Of a DNA stretch of 21,502 nucleotides, positions 7,272-14,411 are shown one piece after another. Where the stretch lies: positions 1 through 21,502 of the forward strand of contig JAKSQG010000012.1 of the NCBI GenBank assembly GCA_024404275.1, given 5' to 3'. Position numbers and translations under genes: made by a program. Position 1 is the first letter of the stretch. Every line of letters starts with the position of its first letter. Under the pieces are notes generated by a model, which had not been told where the DNA came from, did not search any database, and saw only the letters and a program-made list of their open reading frames with translations. The DNA comes from Clostridia bacterium (GTDB lineage: Bacteria > Bacillota > Clostridia > Christensenellales > Aristaeellaceae).

Positions 7272-9235
7272 TTCTTTCCCTTTCCGTCAAACTTCCGGTC
7301 ATAGAGCAGTGCCGCCAGCAGCACCACAAAGGTCGAGCCCGCATTGTGCACAAGAGCGCCCGTTGTCGGCGTCAGCATTCCCAGTACGGACAGGGTGACT
7401 GCACAGGCGTTGATGCACATAGAAATGGTAATACAGGTCTGAATGGTTCGAACCGTGGCTTTGGACAGCCGTTTCAGATAAGGGATCCGGGAAATATCAT
7501 CGGTCATAAGCGCTACATCCGCGGCTTCCACCGCGATATCGCTCCCCATGCAGCCCATCGCCACGCCCACAGAAGCCGTTTTAATGGCGGGAGCATCATT
7601 GACGCCGTCGCCGATCATGCACACGGCACCGCTCTGGTTCATTTCCCTGATCAGGCGTACCTTGTCCTCCGGCAGCAGCTCAGCCCGGACATCACTGATG
7701 CCCGCCTGCTGTGCCACATACTGCGCCGTGGTCTTATGATCGCCGGTCAGCAGCACCGTCTTCACATTCATTTCGTGCAGTCGGCCGATCATTTCCTTCG
7801 CACCCTCACGCATGGTATCCGCCAGCGCCACCAGACCGATGATCTTTTTTTCACACGAAACCAGCACAATGGCCTTGCCCTGCTGCCGCAGCGCGGCACA
7901 GCGGCTGCTCATCGTCTCGGGCACAACAATGCCCGCCTCACGCATGTAGCTTTCGCTGCCGCAGCACACCGCCTTGCCGCCGACGGTCGCACGGATGCCG
8001 CGTCCCAGCGTCATGACAAAATTTTCACAAGGCTGCAGCGTGATGCCTTCCTCACGCGCGCAGGCGGTAATGGCCTTGCCCAGGGGATGCTCGCTGTTCA
8101 TTTCCGCCGAGGCGCAGATGCCAAGCAGTTGCTCCCGATCGATGCCATCCGCAGCGACCGTATCGGTCACATTCAGACGGCCATGGGTCAGCGTGCCGGT
8201 CTTGTCAAAGGCGAAGGTATCAATGTGCCCCAGCTTTTCCAGGCTTTCACCGGATTTGATGATCACCCCATGCTTTGTCGCCTGACCGATGGCAGCCAGG
8301 ACTGCCGTCGGTGTAGCCAGGATCAGCGCGCAGGGACAGAATACCACCAGCACCGTGACCGTGCGATTGATCTCTCCCGTAATAAAATAGCAGATGATGG
8401 CGATCATCATTGCCACCGGCACCAGCCAGCTGGCCCAGCGGTCGGCAATGCGCTGCACGGGCGCCTGATTCTGTCGGGCTTCCTCCACCAGACGGATCAT
8501 CTTTTTGAGGGAAGAATCCTCGCCCGCCTTGGTCACACGCAATTCAATCGCGCCGAAGCGGTTGATCGTTCCGCAATAGACCTCATCCCCGGCCGTTTTA
8601 TCCACCGGCAGGCTTTCACCCGTCATGATGGATTGATCCACGGACGTTTCGCCGCTGAGGATCACACCGTCCGCCGGAATCGTCTCACCGGGCAGCACGC
8701 GTACAGTATCTCCCACCGTGAGCGTCTCTGCCGGTACGACCGTTACCTCACCGTTGCGGATCAGATTGGCTGTCTTGGGAGTCAGACCAATCAGGTTTTT
8801 GAGTCCCTTCTGCGCGCGTTCCGTGGTCATGTCCTCCAGCAGCGCGCCGACCGACATGATGAACGCCACCTCGCCCGCGGCAAACAGATCGCCGATGCTG
8901 ATCGAGGCGATCATTGCTACCGAAATGAGCAAAGCAGAATTGATCTTGGCAATGCCCTTGTTGTGGATGATGCGCCAAATAGCCAGATAAAGCATCGGTA
9001 TACCGCAGATAATGACCGTGATCCACGCCAGATAGCTCCAGAATTCGGCACCGCCATGCACGACACGACCATTGTAGGTATAGTGCCAATGCACAAAATT
9101 CTGCCAGGACAGGTTATCCTGCCCGATACGGGGCAAAACAAAGCTCAGCACCAGCGCCACACCGCCGACAATGGTCATCGGAAGCCCGGCCAGGAAATCA
9201 TTGAGCTTTTTCAGAAGTACACGCAGCTTTTGCAT
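7268..9235 (-). CDS. P1B-type heavy-metal-translocating ATPase (CPC motif)
   Basis: A 655-residue pump. Visible motifs: TGES (about 205-208, actuator domain), CPC in the sixth membrane helix (about 300-302), DKTGTLT with the phosphorylated Asp at about 344, the HP motif of P1B pumps (SEHPLG, His at about 383) and GDGVNDAP. There is no N-terminal metal-binding domain; the protein starts directly with membrane helices, with a His/Trp-containing outer loop (HWHYTYNGRVVHGG). The last helices carry LTPTTGALVHNAGSTFVV, so the metal (Cu, Zn, Cd, Ni or other) cannot be decided. Start at MQKLRVLL, with AAGGTGG 8 bases upstream; a GTG 12 bases earlier overlaps that site. Coupled to the CsoR-like repressor and preceded by the TNCC protein, it probably exports a transition metal. 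Confidence 0.93.
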   Translation of the reverse strand: MQKLRVLLKKLNDFLAGLPMTIVGGVALVLSFVLPRIGQDNLSWQNFVHWHYTYNGRVVHGGAEFWSYLAWITVIICGIPMLYLAIWRIIHNKGIAKINSALLISVAMIASISIGDLFAAGEVAFIMSVGALLEDMTTERAQKGLKNLIGLTPKTANLIRNGEVTVVPAETLTVGDTVRVLPGETIPADGVILSGETSVDQSIMTGESLPVDKTAGDEVYCGTINRFGAIELRVTKAGEDSSLKKMIRLVEEARQNQAPVQRIADRWASWLVPVAMMIAIICYFITGEINRTVTVLVVFCPCALILATPTAVLAAIGQATKHGVIIKSGESLEKLGHIDTFAFDKTGTLTHGRLNVTDTVAADGIDREQLLGICASAEMNSEHPLGKAITACAREEGITLQPCENFVMTLGRGIRATVGGKAVCCGSESYMREAGIVVPETMSSRCAALRQQGKAIVLVSCEKKIIGLVALADTMREGAKEMIGRLHEMNVKTVLLTGDHKTTAQYVAQQAGISDVRAELLPEDKVRLIREMNQSGAVCMIGDGVNDAPAIKTASVGVAMGCMGSDIAVEAADVALMTDDISRIPYLKRLSKATVRTIQTCITISMCINACAVTLSVLGMLTPTTGALVHNAGSTFVVLLAALLYDRKFDGKGKK

Positions 9236-9271
9236 CAGGTTTTCCACCTTTGAAGAATAATCGATATTATA

Positions 9272-9718
9272 TCACATCACCATCGCGTTCATCAATTGAC
9301 AGCAATTGGTTCCGTTTTCTGTATAGACATCAAACACTCCGCAGACGGTCATTTCGATGGTGGTCTTGAGAGGTTTGCTGGTTTCGTGAGTCAGAATGCG
9401 CACCTTCATGGAGCAGCAGTTGGTTTCGTCATACGCCACAAGATAAAATGTGTCAGGGGTCTCGGCATTGCCGATCACGCGTTCAATATACCCCTTCAGT
9501 TTCACGGTTTTACCGGCATAGCGTTCTGCGCCTGCAGCCATATCATACAGTGTGCCGTAAACCATGATCTCGCTGAAGCGGGACAGGTCCATATCGACCT
9601 TCGAATAATCGGGGATTTCAACCTCTGCCGCAGGTTCTTCCGCCAGAACAGCGGTCGAAAAAAGCAGCAGCAGACAAAGAACAGCAGCGATCAGCTTGCA
9701 TGCAATGCGCGTGAACAT
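9272..9718 (-). CDS. Small secreted protein with two TNCC motifs
   Basis: 148 residues. Start at MFTRIACKL, since GGAGG lies 5 bases upstream; six extra N-terminal codons are possible but lack a site. A signal peptide (1-26, ending VLA) is followed by an acidic linker and a compact, probably OB-like beta domain beginning YGTLYDMAAGAERYAGKTVKLKGYI. Two cysteine pairs occur in nearly identical settings, TNCCSM (C101, C102) and TNCCQL (C139, C140). The GKTVxxxGxI pattern followed by CC resembles secreted domains of the YcgQ/DUF1980 kind, sometimes found near zinc transporters; that link is by eye only. Placed 36 bases before the metal ATPase, it may bind the same metal outside the membrane. Function not established. 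Confidence 0.75.
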   Translation of the reverse strand: MFTRIACKLIAAVLCLLLLFSTAVLAEEPAAEVEIPDYSKVDMDLSRFSEIMVYGTLYDMAAGAERYAGKTVKLKGYIERVIGNAETPDTFYLVAYDETNCCSMKVRILTHETSKPLKTTIEMTVCGVFDVYTENGTNCCQLMNAMVM

Positions 9719-9772
9719 AGGATCCTCCCGGGCCATGAAGCCCTTGATCGATACAGCTTTACATATCGGAAT

Positions 9773-9800
9773 GGCCCCTCGCGGTTTCCCGCGAGGGGCC
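9773..9800 (-). terminator. Strong GC-rich hairpin after the MBL-fold gene
   Basis: A 12-bp perfect stem GGCCCCTCGCGG / CCGCGAGGGGCC with a 4-base loop lies 18 bases past the stop of the secreted MBL-fold gene. No T-run follows on the minus strand, so it may be a 3'-end stabiliser or a leaky terminator that lets some transcription into the metal ATPase genes. Confidence 0.5.
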
Positions 9801-9817
9801 GGGTAAACATTCAGCGA

Positions 9818-12439
9818 TTATTCGCTGATAACGAACATGGTGGACAGATCAATACCGTTGTCGTTGTTCAGCTCGCAGCAGCGGGCGATAACAGCGGCTT
9901 CTTCCTCCAGGGAGTAGTAACCGGTGCCGGGGAAGGTGACCTTGATGGTGTCATCATCCAGAGCATTCAGAACCGGATCATCCACAGAGCAGTTGGCGGC
10001 GCTGATGTAGCCCTCGGGCAGCACGATGTCGCCGGCCAGATCCATCTTGACGACAAACTTGCTGTTGCCGGCATCGATGTTCTGCTGCAGGTAAGCGGCC
10101 AGGTTCTCAGCCTCTTCCTTGGTGTTCAGGCGCTGGGTACGGACGATCTCGACCCAGTCAGCGCCCAGGAAGGACTCAACAGGACCGGAGGAGGGGGTCA
10201 CGGGGTTGCCATCGAAGTCAACATAGGTGTTGCCGCCGGCAACGTACCAGTTGATGGGATAGGCTTCGGCGCGGCCATCCTTGGCGGCCATATCAGCAGC
10301 GGCTTCAGCGGTGAAGTAGACGCCGCCGACGTAATCGTCATTCACGTCCACAACCAGCTGCACATACCAGCCGTTGGGGTCATGGGAGTAGGAGTCACGG
10401 TCAACGGACATACCGTTGCTCAGATCCCAGCCGTAGATGTTTTCGATACCGGCCAGAGCTTCGTTCTTGTTCTGGAAGGCATCAAAGCCGTGCATCACCA
10501 GGATGCCCTTGACCTCGATCTCGTATTCGCCGGCTTCACGCTTCCAGGGGCCGGACACTTCCAGAGCTTCGGTCTTGGTGTTCTGGGGAGTGCAGAACCA
10601 GTTGTAACCGGCTTCGCGGATGACGGGAACGATGATCTGGTCGTACAGATCGACGGGGGTCTCACCCTTGGTGGATTCGGTGGCCTTCCAGGCCTTGTTC
10701 ATCCAGTTGTAGGTGTAAGCGGACATGCGCTTTTCCATCAGGTTGATGATGCCCTCGGTGCCCTCGTTGTAAGCATCCAGGAACATGATGCCCTTCATGC
10801 GGGTAGCCTTGGCCACTTCGGACCAGGGAGCCTGGTCACCATGCTGGGGCAGAGAGTACACGAAGTCGGAAACGCTCTCGGCGTAGGGGATGACCACAGA
10901 CTGCATATAGCGCATGGAGTTGGCATACTGCAGACGGGTGTAGCCGTTGCTGGCCTTGGTGGCAGCGCCGCCGCCGTAGCCGCCCATGTACACCCAAGCC
11001 ACCTTGGATTCCTTATCGGTCACCTTGGAGAAGTAGGGGTCATCGAGCTTGCTGTTGAGCATGAAGACGTAGGAAGCGGTATCGTTGGTGTGGCCGGCGG
11101 TGGTCACGGGATAGATGGAAACGCCTTCGCCGCAATCGATCCAGGTGTTCCAGTCATTGAAGTAGGTGATCAGGTAACGCTCGGCCTTGGCAGTCAGGGT
11201 GATGCCGGCGTACACGCCGTTCACGTAACCTTCCTGGTTGGCGCCGGAGGTGCGGACCTGCAGCTTGTTGCCGTTGCGCTCGATCATGGTAGCCAGTTCG
11301 ACAGCGCCCTGATAGTGGTCGCCGTGACCATGGGTCAGGAACAGGTTATCCACGTCGCGGGGGTCGTAACCCATCTTCCACATGTTCAGCCAGTAGCTGT
11401 AGGTGGCAGTGGCGTTACCGGCATCCAGTTCGGACAGAACCACATTGCCGTTCTCATCGGGATCGGAAACGTACAGGTAGATGCAGGTGTAACCATCGCC
11501 CAGGCTGTACATACGATCCTTCATGACTTCGAAGGGAGTGATGGTGCCGTTCCAGCCGGCAGAGGTCTTGCCCTCGTTCTTATCGTTGCCGGGGAACCAG
11601 GAGGTGCCGTTGTAACCCACGTTATCGGGGGTGCAGGTGGAGGACAGCTTGGTCAGGTTCTTGTTGATGTACAGCTCGGTCACGCGGACGGTGCTGCAGT
11701 CATCGGTACGGGTCTTGCCGGTGGCAGGATCCACAGCGGACTCGTTGAAGATGGCCAGGGCGGCACGGGTGGTGCCCACGCCGTAGATCTCGCCGTCAGC
11801 GTTCTTGGGGGTCACGATGATGTCAGCGGCGGTGGCGGGGGTGCAGACGAAGGTGCCTTCGATGGCATTGCCTTCGGCGTCCACACCGTTGTTGTCCACC
11901 AGGAAGATCTTCACATCGTCAGCCAGAACGTAGGTCTCTTCGAAGCTGTTGACAACGTGGTTGCCGTCGCCCAGGGTGATGGTGCCTTCGGCGGTATCCA
12001 TGATCCAGCCGGAAGCAACCATGTTGCCGGCGCCGCCGCCCACAGCAGTCAGCTCGCCGCCGAACAGCATGGAGTCATGATAGTACTCGGTGCGGCCGGC
12101 GATGGGGCGCTCGATGCGGACAAAGCCGATGACTTCATCCTGAGCGTTGAACAGGATCTCAACGAAAGTGCCGGTTTCGAGCTGCTCGGCGATGGCTTCG
12201 CACTCGTAAACGTAGCTCTGCTCGTTGTAGTTGTCCAGCACGATGCTGGTGTAGACGGTCTCTTCGGTGTCACCGGGCAGCATGATGCCGGCGGTCACCT
12301 GATGGGCTTCATTGGAGCTGCCGGGAGTGATGACCCAACCGTACTTGCTGTAAGCAGTGGCGCTGAAGTCCACAGCCAGAGCAGAAACGGCCATGGTCAG
12401 CACCAGCAGGGCAACAAGAATGCCAAGGATCTTTTTCAT
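9818..12439 (-). CDS. Secreted metallo-beta-lactamase-fold protein, highly codon-biased
   Basis: 873 residues with a signal peptide (1-22, MKKILGILVALLVLTMAVSALA). Start at MKKILG, with GAGAGGGG about 9 bases upstream. A large N-terminal beta-rich region (about 23-340) precedes the metallo-beta-lactamase core: LFLTHGHGDHYQG (H370, H372, D374, H375), then TAGHTND (H450) and PQHGDQAPW (H533), the expected ligand order of a dinuclear hydrolase. The C-terminal about 300 residues contain another His (MHGFD, H650) and an unassigned region. Codon use is strikingly uniform (CTG, GGC, AAC, ATC), unlike its neighbours, suggesting very high expression. The substrate is unknown; it is larger than simple hydrolases of the fold. 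Its promoter, 5' hairpin and 3' hairpin fit an abundant, stable mRNA. Confidence 0.85.
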   Translation of the reverse strand: MKKILGILVALLVLTMAVSALAVDFSATAYSKYGWVITPGSSNEAHQVTAGIMLPGDTEETVYTSIVLDNYNEQSYVYECEAIAEQLETGTFVEILFNAQDEVIGFVRIERPIAGRTEYYHDSMLFGGELTAVGGGAGNMVASGWIMDTAEGTITLGDGNHVVNSFEETYVLADDVKIFLVDNNGVDAEGNAIEGTFVCTPATAADIIVTPKNADGEIYGVGTTRAALAIFNESAVDPATGKTRTDDCSTVRVTELYINKNLTKLSSTCTPDNVGYNGTSWFPGNDKNEGKTSAGWNGTITPFEVMKDRMYSLGDGYTCIYLYVSDPDENGNVVLSELDAGNATATYSYWLNMWKMGYDPRDVDNLFLTHGHGDHYQGAVELATMIERNGNKLQVRTSGANQEGYVNGVYAGITLTAKAERYLITYFNDWNTWIDCGEGVSIYPVTTAGHTNDTASYVFMLNSKLDDPYFSKVTDKESKVAWVYMGGYGGGAATKASNGYTRLQYANSMRYMQSVVIPYAESVSDFVYSLPQHGDQAPWSEVAKATRMKGIMFLDAYNEGTEGIINLMEKRMSAYTYNWMNKAWKATESTKGETPVDLYDQIIVPVIREAGYNWFCTPQNTKTEALEVSGPWKREAGEYEIEVKGILVMHGFDAFQNKNEALAGIENIYGWDLSNGMSVDRDSYSHDPNGWYVQLVVDVNDDYVGGVYFTAEAAADMAAKDGRAEAYPINWYVAGGNTYVDFDGNPVTPSSGPVESFLGADWVEIVRTQRLNTKEEAENLAAYLQQNIDAGNSKFVVKMDLAGDIVLPEGYISAANCSVDDPVLNALDDDTIKVTFPGTGYYSLEEEAAVIARCCELNNDNGIDLSTMFVISE

Positions 12440-12463
12440 GGTTTTTTCCCCTCTCGAATATTT

Positions 12464-12479
12464 CATCGTTCATACGATG
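12464..12479 (-). promoter_or_regulatory. 5'-end mRNA hairpin ahead of the MBL-fold gene
   Basis: CATCGT / ACGATG form a 6-bp stem with a 4-base loop. The predicted transcript start (about 7 bases after the -10 at 12489-12494) would put this stem within about 3 bases of the 5' end, the position of known mRNA-stabilising stem-loops. The ribosome binding site is left free downstream. Confidence 0.45.
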
Positions 12480-12488
12480 TTTGTTATA

Positions 12489-12517
12489 ATTTTATCAAAA
12501 TGCTACCATTGAAACAA
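12489..12517 (-). promoter_or_regulatory. Probable promoter of the MBL-fold gene
   Basis: On the minus strand TTGTTT (12512-12517), a 17-base spacer and TAAAAT (12489-12494). The region around it is AT-rich, as expected for a strong promoter. Confidence 0.55.
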
Positions 12518-12526
12518 TATAAAAAA

Positions 12527-12537
12527 CCCCCGGGGGG
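12527..12537. other. C5G6 tract, candidate operator
   Basis: CCCCCGGGGGG sits 9 bases upstream of the -35 element of the MBL-fold promoter in otherwise AT-rich DNA. CsoR/RcnR-family operators are built around G/C tracts of this size, and such a repressor is encoded at the end of this minus-strand cluster. With no loop bases it is a poor RNA hairpin. Confidence 0.3.
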
Positions 12538-12578
12538 CCATCTTAAAGTGTCAAAAGGTTTCATGATATGTTCCGATT

Positions 12579-12594
12579 TGTTTCATCCGAAACA
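12579..12594. repeat. Inverted repeat TGTTTC-N4-GAAACA
   Basis: A perfect 6-bp inverted repeat with 4-base spacing between the two divergent promoters, in a stretch rich in TTTCAT/ATGAAA words. It could be a repressor site; no known regulator matches with confidence. Confidence 0.35.
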
Positions 12595-12676
12595 CCTGTT
12601 GAAAACAATATGAAAGCGCAAGTCTTATCCTGCCGGATTCGTCCGATATTGCAGCCTCATTTATCACAGTTTTGAT

Positions 12677-12705
12677 TTGCTTTTTCCGTTTTGACACTCT
12701 ATAAT
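12677..12705 (+). promoter_or_regulatory. Promoter of the ZnuACB-type operon
   Basis: TTGCTT (12677-12682), a 17-base spacer and a perfect TATAAT (12700-12705), about 50 bases before the first gene's start. A TTGACA at 12691 lies too close to the -10 to be its partner. Confidence 0.6.
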
Positions 12706-12763
12706 ACAGGAAACATGGCCTTTTGCAAACGGCCCGTGTTTATATTCAATGGGAGAGATGCTT

Positions 12764-13690
12764 GTGAAAAAACGCCTCGCCATACTATTGATGATGATGA
12801 TGCTCTTCTCCTTTCCTGCCCTCGCGGAGAAGGTGAGCATCCTCTGTGCGGCTTTCCCCCAGTACGACACCGTCATGCGTGTCATTGCCGGTCACGAGGA
12901 GCAGTTTGATGTGCAGCTGCTGATGCACAGCGGTGTTGACCTGCACAACTATCAGCCCTCCGCCATGGATATTGCACGGGTGGCGTCCTGTCAGCTGATG
13001 GTCGTCAACGGCGGTGAATCGGATACATGGCTGGATCATGTACTCGGTGCCGCCCGCAACAACAATATGAAGCTGATCCGCTTTATAGACCTTGCCGCAA
13101 CACATCAGGAAGAAGCCCTGCCCGGTCTGACGGAAGCCGAAGAAGAGGATGACGCCGCGGATGAGCATGTCTGGCTGTCCTTAAATAATATGAAGCGGTT
13201 TTCCGACGCCGTCTGCGGCGCGGTCATCGCGCTCGATGCCGCCAACGCTGCCGATTACAAAGCCAACTGCGATCAGTACATTGAAGCGCTCACTGCGCTG
13301 GATGCCGAATATGCGCAGATGGTCGCCGCCGCAAAGTTGAATACCGTCATTGTGGCAGACCGTTTCCCCTTCCTGTACCTGATGCGTGATTACGGTCTCA
13401 ACTATTATGCCGCCTTCTCCGGCTGTTCCGCCGAAAGCGAAGCCAGTTTTGAGACCATGGCGCTGCTCATCCGCAAAACCGCCGAGGTGCACCCCGGTGC
13501 CGTATTGGTGACCGAGACTTCCGACCGCCGTCTGGCCGACACAGTAGCGCAAAGCGCCGGCATTTCTCAGGTGCTGACACTGAACGCCGTGCAGTCGGTT
13601 ACCGATAATGACATTCAAAACGGCGTTACCTATCTGACTTTGATGAAAGAAAACCTATCCGTGCTCCGTCAGGCACTCAATCCCGATTAA
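12764..13690 (+). CDS. znuA: ZnuA/TroA-family metal-binding receptor of an ABC transporter
   Basis: 308 residues from the GTG start (V/MKKRLAILL), chosen because GGGAG lies 8 bases upstream; ATGs at 12749 and 12758 overlap that site. The signal peptide (1-21, ending PALA) lacks a lipobox. The family pattern is clear: GVDLHNYQPSAMDIARV (H61, first ligand), a short acidic loop EAEEEDDAADEH instead of a His-rich loop, and EHVWLSL (H135, second ligand). The third ligand His of the classical HxAFxY motif is replaced (DRFPFLYL, Arg200), so the site may be completed by other residues such as those in the FSGCSAE or TETSD segments. The product delivers Zn2+ or Mn2+ to the ATPase and permease genes that follow. 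Confidence 0.9.
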   Translation: MKKRLAILLMMMMLFSFPALAEKVSILCAAFPQYDTVMRVIAGHEEQFDVQLLMHSGVDLHNYQPSAMDIARVASCQLMVVNGGESDTWLDHVLGAARNNNMKLIRFIDLAATHQEEALPGLTEAEEEDDAADEHVWLSLNNMKRFSDAVCGAVIALDAANAADYKANCDQYIEALTALDAEYAQMVAAAKLNTVIVADRFPFLYLMRDYGLNYYAAFSGCSAESEASFETMALLIRKTAEVHPGAVLVTETSDRRLADTVAQSAGISQVLTLNAVQSVTDNDIQNGVTYLTLMKENLSVLRQALNPD

Positions 13691-13705
13691 CAGGAGGAAC
13701 CCGTC

Positions 13706-14320
13706 ATGCCCTTGCTTACCTGCAGCGATCTCAAAATCGGCTATGGCTCCCGCGTTATCGCCGATCGGATCAGCTTCACCCTGGAACAGGGGGATTATCT
13801 CTGCATTGTCGGTGAAAACGGCTGCGGAAAATCCACCCTGCTGCGCACCATCGCCCATCTTCAGCCCGCTTTGGGCGGCAGCATGTCCATGAATAAGGAA
13901 ACAGACGGTCAGGTCGGCTACCTGTCCCAGCAGCAGACAGGCAGAAACCACTTCCCCGCCACCTGCCGGGAGATCGTTCTTTCCGGCTTTCTGAACAAGC
14001 GCGGCTGGCTGCCCTTCTATACAAAAAGCCAGAAAAAAGAAGCGCTGCGCAACATGGAAAAGCTGGATGCCCTGCCGCTGAGCAAAAAGAGCTTCAGCCG
14101 TCTGTCCGGCGGTCAACAGCAGCGTGTTCTGCTGGCACGAGCGCTGTGTGCCTCCGGCAAGATGCTGCTGCTGGATGAGCCTGTCACCGGTCTGGATGCC
14201 GGAACCACTGCCGAAATGTACCGGCTCATCGACAAACTGAATAAAGAAGAAAAGCTGACCATCCTGATGGTCTCCCACGATATGAAGGCCGCCCTTTCCG
14301 CCGCGACCCATGTGCTGTAG
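13706..14320 (+). CDS. znuC: ZnuC-type ABC transporter ATPase (ends in TAG)
   Basis: 204 residues to the first stop. Walker A GENGCGKS (36-43), signature LSGGQQQR (133-140), Walker B LLLDEP (154-159), D-loop GLD and switch His191 (VSHD) are all present, so the ATPase domain is complete. It lies 15 bases after the receptor gene with AGGAGG upstream of the ATG. It energises metal import through the permease encoded next. At 204 residues it is short for the family (usually about 230-250): the gene stops at TAG within the conserved HVL-x-(I/L) strand. The frame stays open for 28 more codons, which would give 233 residues (separate entry). Confidence 0.92.
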   Translation: MPLLTCSDLKIGYGSRVIADRISFTLEQGDYLCIVGENGCGKSTLLRTIAHLQPALGGSMSMNKETDGQVGYLSQQQTGRNHFPATCREIVLSGFLNKRGWLPFYTKSQKKEALRNMEKLDALPLSKKSFSRLSGGQQQRVLLARALCASGKMLLLDEPVTGLDAGTTAEMYRLIDKLNKEEKLTILMVSHDMKAALSAATHVL

Positions 14321-14407
14321 ATTCACAACGGCAGCGCTGCCTTTATGACCGCCGCTGAATATCTGACCACTGAACGCGGACGCCGCTATATGGGATTGGA
14401 GGATTAA
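14318..14407 (+). other. In-frame TAG followed by the expected ZnuC C-terminus
   Basis: After TAG the frame reads IHNGSAAFMTAAEYL, then TTERGRRYMGLED and TAA, 4 bases before the permease ATG. ZnuC proteins normally continue HVL-x-L...F.G...EYL, so the segment matches the family's own end, including the EYL near the end and a small-residue/Gly-rich turn. The ribosome binding site of the permease (GGAGG, 14398-14402) lies inside this extension, as in an ordinary tight operon. The residue at TAG is variable in the family (His, Tyr, Cys), so Gln is tolerable. Confidence 0.65.
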
Positions 14408-14411
14408 GACC

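Larger units (their letters stand above)
12440..12763. other. 324-base divergent intergenic region
   Basis: No credible gene on either strand. It holds the leader, promoter and 5' hairpin of the MBL-fold gene (minus), the C5G6 tract, a small inverted repeat TGTTTC-ATCC-GAAACA at 12579-12594, and the promoter and leader of the ZnuA-like gene (plus). Between 12595 and 12676 nothing else was recognised. A classical Zur palindrome was not seen. Confidence 0.6.

Noticed and set aside
7235..9253. Open frame of 672 codons on the plus strand opposite the P-type ATPase
   Set aside because: The minus-strand ATPase has every expected motif; the plus-strand translation is His/Arg/Gln-rich nonsense without a family pattern.
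12521..12537. C/G tract plus T-run on the minus strand as a terminator
   Set aside because: CCCCCCGGGGG followed by TTTTTT resembles one, but there are no loop bases for a stable hairpin and no gene upstream on that strand to terminate.
9296..12613. Open frame of 1105 codons on the plus strand opposite the MBL-fold gene
   Set aside because: It is the antisense shadow of a strongly codon-biased gene; the absence of TTA, CTA and TCA codons in that gene leaves the opposite strand open. Its translation is low-complexity and has no start signals or domain pattern.
12691..12705. TTGACA next to TATAAT as a promoter
   Set aside because: They are only 3 bases apart; the -10 is better paired with TTGCTT 17 bases upstream.
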